Of a DNA stretch of 64,000 nucleotides, positions 16,570 to 25,003 are shown piece by piece (positions within the stretch are counted from its first letter, which is position 1; each line of letters begins with the position of its first letter). The notes beneath the pieces were generated by a model that was not told the origin of the DNA, made no database searches, and saw only the letters and a list, made by a program, of their open reading frames with translations. The translations under genes and the position numbers were made by a program. The stretch comes from UBA822 sp965249775 (GTDB lineage: Bacteria; Gemmatimonadota; Gemmatimonadetes; Longimicrobiales; Gaopeijiaceae). The stretch covers positions 3,658,001 through 3,722,000 of the forward strand of contig OZ252253.1 of the NCBI GenBank assembly GCA_965249775.1, given 5' to 3'.

Positions 16570-16964
16570 GCGATCCCAGGAAAGCTGTAACCAAACGCTA
16601 TCTGGTGCATTTCGGTGGGGCGATGCTTGTCTACACCGGGACGATAGTTGCCTCGGTGTGGACGATTGGTGCGCTGGAGGTCACGGGATGGCGAGCCGCT
16701 GCACTGTCGCTGACACCGATGGTGCCCGCCCTCTACGCTCTCCACGCCTTCGTGGTGAGGTTCCGAGCCGGCGATGAGTTCCTGCGTAGGGTCGAGTCGG
16801 AGGCGCTCTTGTGGGCCGCGGGCATCGTCGGCTTCGCCAGCTTCGGTTACGGCTTTCTGGAAGGCTCGATCGATGCGCCGCAGATCTCGATGATCTGGGT
16901 GCTGCCAGCATTGATCGCAACCTATGGCGCCATCTACGGCTTTCTGATGTGGAGCTCCAGATGA
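16566..16964 (+). CDS. Four-helix integral membrane protein
   Basis: This 132-residue protein has four hydrophobic segments (around residues 16-38, 45-64, 80-100 and 107-128) and no known motif. It overlaps the upstream hydrolase by 4 bp and the downstream XRE gene by 4 bp, so the three are one unit. Small XRE regulators are often encoded beside short membrane proteins of this kind, where the membrane protein may sense a signal. No function assigned. Confidence 0.8.
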   Translation: MSDPRKAVTKRYLVHFGGAMLVYTGTIVASVWTIGALEVTGWRAAALSLTPMVPALYALHAFVVRFRAGDEFLRRVESEALLWAAGIVGFASFGYGFLEGSIDAPQISMIWVLPALIATYGAIYGFLMWSSR

Positions 16965-17167
16965 AGAACCGGCTTCGCGTCCTTCGTGCCGAGCGCCGCT
17001 GGAGCCAAGCTGATCTTGGCGAGCACGTTGGCGTGTCCCGGCAGGCGATCAACGCGGTCGAAACCGGCAAACACGATCCGTCTCTATCTCTGGCCTTCAA
17101 GCTAGCAGAGGCGTTCGACTTGAGAATCGACGACATATTCGACCCCCACGACGATGCGGAAGATTGA
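16961..17167 (+). CDS. Small XRE-family HTH regulator
   Basis: This 68-residue protein is almost only a helix-turn-helix: LRAERRWSQADLGEHVGVSR then QAINAVETGKHDPSLSLA and FDLRIDDIF, as in YozG-like XRE proteins. The ATG lies inside the stop region of the membrane gene (ATGA overlap). A dimer would suit the palindromic twin operator at 15560-15608, so autoregulation is likely but inferred. It ends 6 bp before the convergent SRPBCC gene. Confidence 0.88.
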   Translation: MKNRLRVLRAERRWSQADLGEHVGVSRQAINAVETGKHDPSLSLAFKLAEAFDLRIDDIFDPHDDAED

Positions 17168-17173
17168 TTCTTG

Positions 17174-17707
17174 CTACGGTCGGTGAGCCTGCGCTTCCAG
17201 CGTCGAGGCGGCCATGTCGAGTTGAGTGTCGAGGCCCTTCTTCACACCGCCACCAACGACCATCATCACGCGGAAGATCGGCGTGTGCCAGGTGCCTGTT
17301 TCGATATCGGTGACACCCGACAGGCTCACCCTGCAGCCTTGGCCGGCCGGCTCAAGCGCGTACTCCCATTCGCTGGTCATATTCACGGCGGCGGCGGTCA
17401 TCTCACGAGTCATGTGATGCGGTGGCTCGAAGGTCGTGGTCTTCACCGTCATGATCTCTCCGTGTCCCATGTCCTCCTTCCAGGCTGGTCGCCCCTCATC
17501 GGACGGTAAGGTCTCGACAGACTTCATCATCCTACCGGTCATGGGATGGGTCTCGACGTTTTGCAGGGCGTCCCAGACTTGCTGAACGCTCCGGTCGTAC
17601 TCGACTGTCGTCGTCCCTTCGTATCGCACCGGCATCAAGAATCCGATGACGACGAGTAGGGCGATCAGCGCGCCGATCGCGACGATGATGATTAGTGGCC
17701 ACGTCAT
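17174..17707 (-). CDS. Membrane-anchored SRPBCC-domain protein
   Basis: The 177-residue reading from ATG 17707 begins with one hydrophobic helix (WPLIIIVAIGALIALLVVIGF) and continues as a START-like SRPBCC fold (VEYDRSVQQVWDALQNVETH, then VSLSGVTDIETGTWHTP). Such domains bind hydrophobic ligands. The frame is open for 141 bp further upstream, but that part lacks a family match and would put the helix in the middle. It converges with the XRE gene. Ligand unknown. Confidence 0.78.
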   Translation of the reverse strand: MTWPLIIIVAIGALIALLVVIGFLMPVRYEGTTTVEYDRSVQQVWDALQNVETHPMTGRMMKSVETLPSDEGRPAWKEDMGHGEIMTVKTTTFEPPHHMTREMTAAAVNMTSEWEYALEPAGQGCRVSLSGVTDIETGTWHTPIFRVMMVVGGGVKKGLDTQLDMAASTLEAQAHRP

Positions 17708-17862
17708 GAGGCAACATTCCACGCGCGGGGGAGGGGGCGCAAGGCAGCGAACTACGAAAGGCAGTCCTAAGTAAAGGCAGTCTCGAGTCCCCGGAGCTGC
17801 TCGTAGAGGCCGTGGAGTCCGCTTGACCGACGGTATGTCGCCCCCCATCCTACCCGTTCCCC

Positions 17863-17897
17863 TTCACGGCCGGATCCCCAGCGGGACCGGCCGTGAA
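17863..17897 (+). promoter_or_regulatory. Leader hairpin upstream of coxS
   Basis: A perfect 11-bp inverted repeat, TTCACGGCCGG and CCGGCCGTGAA, with a 13-base loop sits 27 bp before the coxS ATG and is followed by TCTTCT. It may act as an attenuator or RNA stability element. It is much shorter than a molybdenum-cofactor riboswitch. The rest of 17708-17923 shows no gene. Confidence 0.5.
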
Positions 17898-17923
17898 TCT
17901 TCTCCCCCATCAGGGAGTCGTTC

Positions 17924-18391
17924 ATGCCAGTCGTTTCGATGCAGGTAAACGGCCTAGCGGTCTCGCACGACGTCGAAGCACGCACGCTTCTCGTCGACTT
18001 TCTGCGTGAGACCCTGGCGCTCACCGGAACCCACGTCGGGTGCGACACCAGCCAATGCGGGGCGTGCGTCGTTCTCGTCGGGGGCACGTCGGTCAAGAGC
18101 TGCACCATGTTGGCCGCCGAGGTCGAGGGCGCCGAGGTCACGACCATCGAAGGGGTCGCGACGAACGGGGCGCTCCACCCGATGCAGGCGGCCTTCAAGG
18201 AGCACCATGGTCTGCAGTGCGGCTTCTGCACGCCTGGCATGGTTTTGAGCGGCATGGATTTGGTGAGCCGTAATCCCGACCCGTCAGAGGGCGACGTTCG
18301 GGAGTGGCTGGAGGGCAACCTCTGCCGCTGCACCGGATACCACAACATCGTGAAGGCCGTGCAGGCGGCGGCCTCCGAGATGGGGGGCTGA
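17924..18391 (+). CDS. coxS: Molybdenum hydroxylase small subunit (2Fe-2S), CoxS-like
   Basis: This 155-residue protein carries both iron-sulphur sites of the family: the plant-ferredoxin type cluster (GCDTSQCGACVV with the fourth Cys in SCTM) and the second cluster (CGFCTPG with CRCTGY). It passes electrons from the molybdenum site to FAD in CO-dehydrogenase and xanthine-oxidase-like enzymes. It is first in the plus-strand run coxS-coxL-coxM-moxR-VWA, 3 bp before coxL. Length is normal. Confidence 0.93.
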   Translation: MPVVSMQVNGLAVSHDVEARTLLVDFLRETLALTGTHVGCDTSQCGACVVLVGGTSVKSCTMLAAEVEGAEVTTIEGVATNGALHPMQAAFKEHHGLQCGFCTPGMVLSGMDLVSRNPDPSEGDVREWLEGNLCRCTGYHNIVKAVQAAASEMGG

Positions 18392-18394
18392 GCC

Positions 18395-20764
18395 ATGTCG
18401 GAGAACGGAATCGGGGCCGCCGTACGGCGGAAGGAAGACGGCCGTTTCCTCACGGGGAAGGGCCGGTACACCGACGATATGAATCGACCCGGACAGACGT
18501 ACGCCCACCTCGTGCGCTCTCCTGAGGCACACGCCAACATCTCGAGCATCGACACCGCGGCAGCCGCGTCCGCCGCGGGTGTGGTGGCCGTGTTCAGCGG
18601 GACCGACTTTGCGGCCGCCGAACTGGGCGGTCTGCCGTGTGGATGGGGGATCAACAACAAGGACGGCTCCCCCATGGTGGAGCCACCCCACCCGGCCATC
18701 GTGGCCGATCGGGTACGGCATGTAGGGGACATCGTTGCCGTCGTCATCGCAGAGACCAAAGCAGAAGCCAAGGCTGCAGCAGCGCTCGTCGATGTCGACT
18801 ACGAGAGCCTCCCGGCGGTGGCGTTCCTGAATCAGGCCGTGGCCGATGACGCGCCACAGGTGTGGGACGAGGCGCCCGGCAACGTGTGCTTCGACTGGGA
18901 GATCGGTGACAAAGCGGCCACCGACGCGGCGTTCGAGGGCGCGGAGCACGTGGTGCCGATCGACATTGTGAACAACCGTCTCATCCCGAACGCCATCGAG
19001 CCTCGTGTGGCGATCGGCGATTACGACACCACGAACGGCGACTACACGCTCTACACGACGAGCCAAAACCCACACGTGATCCGGCTCCTCATGGGCGCGT
19101 TTGTCATGGGGATCCCCGAGCACAAGCTCCGTGTGGTGTCGCCCGATGTGGGGGGCGGCTTCGGTTCCAAGATCTTCCACTACGCCGAAGAGGTCATCAT
19201 GACCTGGGCGTCGTCCAAGATCGGACGGCCCGTGAAGTGGACCGCCGAGCGCTCCGAGTCGTTCATGTCGGACGCGCACGGTCGGGACCACCTGACCCAC
19301 GCCGAGCTCGCACTCGACGGTGAGGGGCACTTCTTGGGTCTTCGGGTGAGCTGTCTTGCCAACCTGGGCGCGTATCTGTCGACGTTCGGTCCGGCGGTCC
19401 CGACGTACCTCCACGGCACGCTCTTCGCCGGATGTTACCGTACGCCGGCCATCTACGGTGAAGTGAAGGCGATGTTCACCAACACGGTGCCGGTGGATGC
19501 GGTTCGTGGTGCGGGGCGACCGGAGGCCTCCTTCATGCTGGAGCGCCTCGTGGACGTCTCGGCCCGCCGGCTGGGGATCGATCCTGTGGAGATCCGTCGA
19601 AAGAACTTCATTCAGCCGGATCAGTTCCCCTACCAGACGCCTGTGGCGTTGGAGTACGACACGGGCGACTACGACCCCACGCTGGATCTGGCGTTGGAGC
19701 TGTCGGACTGGGGGGGCTTCGAGGCTCGCAAGGAGGAATCCGCGTCCCGGGGCAAGCTCCGTGGGATTGGCCTCTCGACGTTCCTGGAGGCGTGCGGGAT
19801 CGCCCCCTCGGCAGTGGCCGGAGCGCTCGGTGCCCGGGCCGGACTCTTCGAAGTGGGACAGGTGCGCGTGCATCCCACGGGGAGTGTGACGGTCTTCACC
19901 GGGAGCCACAGCCACGGCCAGGGCCACGAGACGACCTTCGCCCAGATCGTATCAGAGAGCCTGGGCATCGGGGTCGATCAGGTCGAGATCGTGCACGGCG
20001 ACACCGCCCAGGTGCCCTTCGGCATGGGCACATACGGCTCCCGATCGGGCGCGGTGGGTGGCTCCGCCATCTTCGAGGCTTTGCAGAAGATCATCAAGAA
20101 GGGCATCACCATCGCTGCCCACCTCATGGAGGCGTCCGAGGCGGACGTTGTCTTCGAGGACGGCCAGTTCACCGTGGCGGGTACCGACAAGTCGCTGGGT
20201 CTTGGTGACGTGTCACTGGCGGCGTATGTCCCGCACAACTATCCGGAGGGCCTGGAACCGGGCCTCGAGGAGACGGCCTTCTACGATCCGAACAACTTCA
20301 CCTTCCCGGCCGGGGCTCACGTGGCTGAGGTGGAGATCGACCCCGAGACGGGAGTCGTCGACCTGGTGGCGATCTCCTGCGCCGACGACGTGGGGCGCAT
20401 CATCAATCCCATGATCGTCGAGGGCCAGATGCACGGAGGCCTGGCGCATGGAATCGGGCAGGCGCTCCTGGAGTGCTGTAAGTACGACGACAGTGGGCAG
20501 CTGATCACTGGATCCTTTATGAACTACACCATGCCCCGCGCGGCCGATCTGCCGTTCTTCAAGACGGGGCACAACACGACCAACTGCACCCACAACCCGC
20601 TGGGTGTGAAGGGTGTCGGTGAGGTGGGCGCCATCGGGGTCCCGCCTGCCGTCATCAACGCCGTCGTAGACGCCCTGGCCCATCTGGGCGTCGAGCACAT
20701 GGACATGCCTGCGACCCCGGAGCGCGTGTGGCGCACCATCCGGGACGCCCAGGCCTCGAGCTGA
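18395..20764 (+). CDS. coxL: Molybdenum hydroxylase large subunit, CoxL-like (form II type)
   Basis: This 789-residue subunit holds the Mo-molybdopterin cytosine dinucleotide site. Visible are GAAVRRKEDGRFLTGKG at the start, SQNPHVIR, GGGFGSK and, at the active-site loop, VRGAGRPEA. True CO dehydrogenases (form I) carry AYXCSFR there with the Cys that binds Cu; this protein instead has the RGAGR loop of form II and related hydroxylases. The real substrate may therefore be a heterocycle or aldehyde rather than CO. C-terminal GEVGAIGVPPAV holds the conserved glutamate region. It lies between coxS and coxM. Confidence 0.92.
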   Translation: MSENGIGAAVRRKEDGRFLTGKGRYTDDMNRPGQTYAHLVRSPEAHANISSIDTAAAASAAGVVAVFSGTDFAAAELGGLPCGWGINNKDGSPMVEPPHPAIVADRVRHVGDIVAVVIAETKAEAKAAAALVDVDYESLPAVAFLNQAVADDAPQVWDEAPGNVCFDWEIGDKAATDAAFEGAEHVVPIDIVNNRLIPNAIEPRVAIGDYDTTNGDYTLYTTSQNPHVIRLLMGAFVMGIPEHKLRVVSPDVGGGFGSKIFHYAEEVIMTWASSKIGRPVKWTAERSESFMSDAHGRDHLTHAELALDGEGHFLGLRVSCLANLGAYLSTFGPAVPTYLHGTLFAGCYRTPAIYGEVKAMFTNTVPVDAVRGAGRPEASFMLERLVDVSARRLGIDPVEIRRKNFIQPDQFPYQTPVALEYDTGDYDPTLDLALELSDWGGFEARKEESASRGKLRGIGLSTFLEACGIAPSAVAGALGARAGLFEVGQVRVHPTGSVTVFTGSHSHGQGHETTFAQIVSESLGIGVDQVEIVHGDTAQVPFGMGTYGSRSGAVGGSAIFEALQKIIKKGITIAAHLMEASEADVVFEDGQFTVAGTDKSLGLGDVSLAAYVPHNYPEGLEPGLEETAFYDPNNFTFPAGAHVAEVEIDPETGVVDLVAISCADDVGRIINPMIVEGQMHGGLAHGIGQALLECCKYDDSGQLITGSFMNYTMPRAADLPFFKTGHNTTNCTHNPLGVKGVGEVGAIGVPPAVINAVVDALAHLGVEHMDMPATPERVWRTIRDAQASS

Positions 20765-20776
20765 GGGAGAAGAGTC

Positions 20777-21571
20777 ATGGATGACTTCACGTTCCACCGC
20801 CCCGGCTCGGTGGCCGAGGCCCAGAAGGCCCTACTGGGGGCTGTGTCCGGCAAGTTCCTGGCTGGCGGTCAGAGCCTGCTTCCCATCATGAAGCTGGATA
20901 TGGCTGCCCCCAGCGACGTAGTGTCGTTGGCTGGACTCGACGAGCTCCGGGGAATCCAGCGGGACGGGGATGCGCTGGTGATCGGGGCCGCGATGACACA
21001 CGCCGAGGTCGCGGGCTCTGGTGAGGTGCGGGATGCGATCCCGGCTCTGGCCGATCTGGCGGCAGGGATCGGAGATCCGCAGGTGCGGAACCGCGGCACG
21101 CTGGGCGGCTCGGTCGCGCACAGTGATCCAGCGGCAGACTATCCGGCTGCCCTGGTCGCATTAGGAGCTACGGTCGTGACCGATCGGCGTGAGGTCGCCG
21201 CCGAAGACTTCTTCGTGGGCATGTTCGAGACGCCACTCGAGGACGACGAGATCATCACCTCGGTCCGTTTCCCGATTCCAGCGAAGGCCGCCTACGCCAA
21301 GTTCCCCAACCCGGCCTCCAAGTATGCCATCGCCGGCGTCATGGTGGCCCAGAACGGATCAGGAGTCCGGGTGGCCGTATCCGGCGCGGGGTACAAGGTC
21401 TTCCGCGTCGGGGCCATGGAAGACGCTCTGGCGTCTGATTTTTCGGCGGGAAGCCTCGACGGCATCGCCGTGGACCAGGAGGGTCTGATCTCGGATACGG
21501 ACGCCGGCGCGGAGTATAGGGCGCACCTGGTTTCCGTCATGGCTCGCCGTGCGGTGGAGGCGTGCGCGTAG
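20777..21571 (+). CDS. coxM: Molybdenum hydroxylase FAD subunit, CoxM-like
   Basis: This 264-residue protein has the two FAD-binding motifs AGGQSLLP and TLGGSVAHSDPAADYP. It receives electrons from the iron-sulphur subunit and passes them to a quinone or other acceptor. GGGAG precedes the ATG. The last codons (VEACA) are the first unit of a 17-bp tandem repeat that runs into the next gene. Confidence 0.93.
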   Translation: MDDFTFHRPGSVAEAQKALLGAVSGKFLAGGQSLLPIMKLDMAAPSDVVSLAGLDELRGIQRDGDALVIGAAMTHAEVAGSGEVRDAIPALADLAAGIGDPQVRNRGTLGGSVAHSDPAADYPAALVALGATVVTDRREVAAEDFFVGMFETPLEDDEIITSVRFPIPAKAAYAKFPNPASKYAIAGVMVAQNGSGVRVAVSGAGYKVFRVGAMEDALASDFSAGSLDGIAVDQEGLISDTDAGAEYRAHLVSVMARRAVEACA

Positions 21572-21647
21572 TGAAGGCGTGCGGGTAGAGGCGTGCGTGT
21601 AGTGGAGAGGTGGACATAGTGGAGGCGTTCGCATAGAAGGGCGCGTA
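21554..21647 (+). repeat. 17-bp tandem repeat at the coxM-moxR junction
   Basis: Units begin at 21554, 21571, 21588 (14 bp, shortened), 21602 and 21619, with a degenerate sixth at 21636. The consensus is GTGGAGGCGTGCGCGTA. Four of the five units contain a GAGG or AAGG ribosome-binding core, and unit borders read TAGTG, a stop overlapping a GTG. The last full unit provides GGAGG 7 bases before the likely moxR start. Confidence 0.85.
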
Positions 21648-22535
21648 ACGATCCCCGACTCGGTCGACGAGACCCTCTCGCTCCTCGAGCAGGAGCGCTA
21701 TGTATCGGATCGGTCTCTCGCCACAGCCGTCTACCTCTCGCTCAAGCTTGGAAGGCCGCTCTTCCTGGAGGGAGAGGCCGGGGTCGGGAAGACCGAGGTG
21801 GGGAAGGTCCTGGCCACGGGACTCAGAAGGCGCCTCATCCGACTCCAGTGCTACGAAGGTCTGGACATGTCGTCCGCCGTCTACGAGTGGAACTACGCAC
21901 GCCAGATGATCGAGATCTGCATCGCCGAAGCCTCTGGCGTGACGGATCGAGAACGCCTCGAGTCCGACGTCTTCTCGGACGAATTCCTGATCCACAGACC
22001 GCTGCTGGAGGCCCTGGCGCCGCAGCCCGAAGGGCCGCCCGTCCTGCTCATCGACGAGTTGGACCGCACCGACGAGCCGTTCGAAGCGTTCTTGCTGGAG
22101 CTTCTCTCCGACTTCCAGATCACGGTCCCGGAGGTGGGCACCATCAAGGCCGAGGAGCCGCCCGTGGTGATCATCACCTCGAACCGTACGCGTGAGATCC
22201 ACGACGCCCTCAAGCGCCGGTGTTTCTACCACTGGATCGACTATCCCACGCGGGAGCGCGAGACCGAGATCGTGGCCGTTCGCGTGCCCGAGGCGGGCGA
22301 AGAGTTTACCCGTCAGGTGGTGGCCTTCGTCCAGCGGCTCCGCCAGGAGGATCTCTTCAAGCTGCCCGGTCTCGCCGAGTCCATCGACTGGACGCGGGCG
22401 CTCATAACCCTGGGACGCTCCAGCCTGGACGGGGACGTGGTGAACGATACGCTGGGCGTGCTACTCAAGTACGAGGACGACCTGGCTCGCGTACGTGGCG
22501 AGCCGGCGCTGGCCATTCTGCAAGAAGTTGTCTGA
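21633..22535 (+). CDS. MoxR-family AAA ATPase of the Mo-hydroxylase cluster
   Basis: About 300 residues. Walker A is EGEAGVGKTE near residues 47-56, Walker B LLIDELDR, sensor TSNRTREIHDA. In Cox clusters this ATPase (CoxD-like) helps insert or activate the metal site together with the VWA protein encoded next. The frame is open from 21603 but has no ATG, GTG or TTG before the Walker A motif; the first usual start codon (GTG 21798) would remove it. The best start is ATA at 21633, 7 bases after GGAGG; ATC at 21651 is an alternative. The tandem repeat lies exactly here, so the original start may have been lost. Function sure, start unsure. Confidence 0.8.
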   Translation: MEGRVTIPDSVDETLSLLEQERYVSDRSLATAVYLSLKLGRPLFLEGEAGVGKTEVGKVLATGLRRRLIRLQCYEGLDMSSAVYEWNYARQMIEICIAEASGVTDRERLESDVFSDEFLIHRPLLEALAPQPEGPPVLLIDELDRTDEPFEAFLLELLSDFQITVPEVGTIKAEEPPVVIITSNRTREIHDALKRRCFYHWIDYPTRERETEIVAVRVPEAGEEFTRQVVAFVQRLRQEDLFKLPGLAESIDWTRALITLGRSSLDGDVVNDTLGVLLKYEDDLARVRGEPALAILQEVV

Positions 22536-23835
22536 CCGCACGGGGGGCGGTGGCAGGGCGTCTAGCGGCGAAGGACCGGGCGGCGAAGGGCCCGCCGATC
22601 GACCCGCCTGGGGGCAGCAGCTCACCGAAAGAGTGACCGACTTCGCCCGGCTGCTCCGGCGGGCAGGGCTCCCCACCGGTCCGGGTGACGTACTCAATGC
22701 CATGGGGGCCCTAGCTTCGATTGATGTCACCCGCCCCGACGAGTTCTACTGGGCGCTGCACGCCGTCTTCGTCAGACGTGGTGAACACAGGCCCACGTTC
22801 TATGAGGCTTTCAGGCTCTTCTGGTCCGATCGTACTCCCACAAACGCGGTCCTCGAGGAGCTTCTGTCTCTCTCGAAGGTGCCTGTGGCGACGCCCTCCC
22901 CGCTTCGGAGGCGCTTGGCCGAGGCCTGGGCAGCAGGTGGTGCCGGAACCGAGTCTGAACGGGACAGCGTCGAGGTGGACATGCGAATGACCTACTCCGA
23001 GCGTGAGGTTCTCTCGGAGAAGGACTTCGAGCAGATGTCCGTGGGGGAGATCGAGGCCGCCCGCGAAGCCATCGCCCGGATGCGTCTTCCGATCAGGGAT
23101 CTTCCGACCCGCCGCCGCCGCCCCAACCCGGCGGGATCCGAGGTGGACCTACGAGCCACGCTCCGTGCGACGCTCAGGGCGGGAGGGGCCACCATTCCGC
23201 TGGAGTGGCGCATCAGGCGCCGGCGTCCTCCCACCATCGTCGCCCTGTGCGACATCTCGGGGTCCATGAGCGGCTACACGCGGATGCTTCTCCACTTCCT
23301 ACACGCGCTGACCAACGACCGGGACCGGGTTCATACCTTTTTGTTCGGGACCCGGCTCACCAACGCCACCCGTCACCTACGGCATCGTGATGGGGACGTG
23401 GCCCTGGAGCGTCTACAGAATGTTGTGGAGGACTGGGATGGTGGCACCCGCATCGGGGCCTGTGTCGAGGAGTTCAACCGTACCTGGTCTCGCAGGGTGC
23501 TGGGGCAGGGAGCCGTGGTCCTCCTGATCACGGACGGGCTGGACAGGGAAGGGGGGGAGGGTTTGGGAGCCGCCATGGATCGACTCCACCGTTCCTGCCG
23601 CCGTCTGATCTGGCTGAATCCGCTCCTTCGTTATGAGGAGTTCCAGCCGGAAGCCCAGGGCATCCGGGCCATCCTTCCTCACGTGGACGACTTCAAGGCC
23701 GTGCACAGCCTGAACAGCCTGAGGGAGTTGGCGCAGGTTCTGTCCACGCAGCCTACCCCCGCCCGAAGAGGCGTCGGAGCCACGATCGGAACGAGCGGAG
23801 GAGAAGCGGAAGAAGACGCAGCGCTTCCGGGCTAG
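22495..23835 (+). CDS. VWA-domain protein, CoxE-like
   Basis: The frame gives up to 446 residues. The N-terminal half is the helical VWA-containing CoxE family domain (TERVTDFARLLRRAGLPTGPG), and the C-terminal half has a MIDAS metal site DISGSMSG with the later Thr in GGTRIG. CoxE partners with the MoxR ATPase in maturing the Mo hydroxylase. The GTG at 22495 would overlap moxR by 41 bp; a TTG at 22528 gives an 8-bp overlap. Near the N-terminus a 15-bp duplication encodes SGEGP and GGEGP (22565-22594). The 3' end overlaps the convergent coxG gene by 83 bp. Confidence 0.85.
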   Translation: MASRRWPFCKKLSDRTGGGGRASSGEGPGGEGPADRPAWGQQLTERVTDFARLLRRAGLPTGPGDVLNAMGALASIDVTRPDEFYWALHAVFVRRGEHRPTFYEAFRLFWSDRTPTNAVLEELLSLSKVPVATPSPLRRRLAEAWAAGGAGTESERDSVEVDMRMTYSEREVLSEKDFEQMSVGEIEAAREAIARMRLPIRDLPTRRRRPNPAGSEVDLRATLRATLRAGGATIPLEWRIRRRRPPTIVALCDISGSMSGYTRMLLHFLHALTNDRDRVHTFLFGTRLTNATRHLRHRDGDVALERLQNVVEDWDGGTRIGACVEEFNRTWSRRVLGQGAVVLLITDGLDREGGEGLGAAMDRLHRSCRRLIWLNPLLRYEEFQPEAQGIRAILPHVDDFKAVHSLNSLRELAQVLSTQPTPARRGVGATIGTSGGEAEEDAALPG

Positions 23836-24349
23836 AGCCGGCGGGCTCTTCGGCCACCGGTTCGTCGGCTGGTTCGTCGCTCGCCAGTCCGTCGGTCGCC
23901 AGCTCGGCGGCCAGGCATGCGGTGAACTGCTTGAAGATCTCCGCCGTGACCGCCTGGATCATGCCCCTCCCGAAGCGCACGATCTTGCCGGCGAGCTGGA
24001 TGTCGGCCAAGACCGTGACCTCACAGCGGTCTCCATCCAGCTCGCGGACCGTGCCCTCCATGGTCAGCGTGACCGTTCCACCGCCCCGTCGCTCGCGGCC
24101 TTTGCCCGTCATCCGGACGACCCGCTGTTCAGGATCGACCTCGGTGAACTTCGCAGTGCCCCCGTACTCCATAGCCACTGCCCCGAGCTTCACCTTGACG
24201 CCCCCCGCGTAATTGCGTTCGTCGATCACCTCGGTGAGCTCGGCTCCAGGCAGGCAGACCACGATACGTTCGGGTCGGCTGACGTAGCCCCACGCCTCGT
24301 CCGCTGTTGCGTCGAGCTCGAAGCGTTCTTCGATCTTGAGGGTGGACAT
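23753..24349 (-). CDS. coxG: CoxG-like SRPBCC protein
   Basis: This 198-residue protein is a CO-dehydrogenase subunit G family member: FELDATADEAWGYVSRPERI at the start, LPGAELTEV and the glycine-rich GKIVRFGRGMI. Family members recruit the Mo hydroxylase to the membrane. A Glu/Pro-rich linker is followed by a short basic and hydrophobic tail (LLPLLLRSFRSWLRRLFGRG), a likely amphipathic membrane anchor. It is the last gene of the minus-strand maturation operon and abuts mocA with no gap. Confidence 0.88.
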   Translation of the reverse strand: MSTLKIEERFELDATADEAWGYVSRPERIVVCLPGAELTEVIDERNYAGGVKVKLGAVAMEYGGTAKFTEVDPEQRVVRMTGKGRERRGGGTVTLTMEGTVRELDGDRCEVTVLADIQLAGKIVRFGRGMIQAVTAEIFKQFTACLAAELATDGLASDEPADEPVAEEPAGSSPEALRLLPLLLRSFRSWLRRLFGRG

Positions 24350-25003
24350 TCAGGATCCCGCGTCATGGAGAGCGGTCAGCTCCTCAAGCGCCTCGGGTGT
24401 GTCCACGTCGGTCAAGACGCCTGATTCATCCACTGGGACCTCGCGCACCTTAGTGGGATGGCGATCCATGAGCGCTTTGACCCCCACGTCCCCCGTGAGG
24501 GTGTCGACCTCGGGGAGCAGGTCCACGGTCCACAGCACGGGGTTGCCCCTCTTTCCTTGCCATGTGGGCACGAAGATGGAGCCTTCGGAGTCCGCGAGGA
24601 AGGCGCGGATCAGGGTGTCGATATGACCCGGGCGCACCAGAGGCATGTCGCCCAGGCATACGGCAACGGCCCGGGCTCCGGCGGGAAGGACCGATACACC
24701 GGCTTGGAGGGACGTGCTCAGGCCCCCGGCGTGTTGGGGATTCCAGACCAGCCGGACAGGGAGCTCGGCGAGGCATGCCTCCACCCCATCGCGATCATCA
24801 CCCGTGACGACGACGACTTCGTCGGCGCTCGACGCCAGGGCGGCCCTTACGACGGTCTCCACCATGGGAACGTCGTCGACGCGCCGCAGGAGCTTGTTTG
24901 ATCCACCCATGCGTGTGGAGGATCCGGCGGCCAGCACCACACAAATGACGCCGGACGAGGCGGGCCGGGTCGGACCCGCCCGAGCCGCCCCGCCGTCGGT
25001 CAC
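24350..25003 (-). CDS. mocA: Molybdenum cofactor cytidylyltransferase-like NTP transferase (MocA-like)
   Basis: This 217-residue protein shows the MobA/MocA signature LAAGSSTRMG followed by KLL, then GDMPLVRPGHIDTLI and KRGNPVLW. MocA adds CMP to molybdopterin, making the MCD cofactor used by this enzyme family. The GTG start overlaps the end of the upstream xdhC-type gene (GTGA). The context in a Mo-hydroxylase locus supports MocA over MobA. Confidence 0.87.
   Translation of the reverse strand: MTDGGAARAGPTRPASSGVICVVLAAGSSTRMGGSNKLLRRVDDVPMVETVVRAALASSADEVVVVTGDDRDGVEACLAELPVRLVWNPQHAGGLSTSLQAGVSVLPAGARAVAVCLGDMPLVRPGHIDTLIRAFLADSEGSIFVPTWQGKRGNPVLWTVDLLPEVDTLTGDVGVKALMDRHPTKVREVPVDESGVLTDVDTPEALEELTALHDAGS

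Noticed and set aside
17708..17923. Moco riboswitch upstream of coxS
   Set aside because: Only one simple hairpin is present; the multi-stem Moco fold cannot be drawn.
18284..19927. A 547-codon minus-strand frame across coxL
   Set aside because: Antisense shadow; coxL is unmistakable on the plus strand.
18395..20764. Calling the cluster a true CO dehydrogenase
   Set aside because: The CoxL active-site loop lacks the Cys motif of form I enzymes, so only a CO-dehydrogenase-like call is made.
21554..21647. Tandem array considered as a CRISPR array
   Set aside because: Units are contiguous with no spacers and only 17 bp long.
23753..23835. 83-bp overlap of the VWA gene and coxG as a sign of a false gene
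   Set aside because: Both genes have full family domains; the overlap affects only poorly conserved tails.
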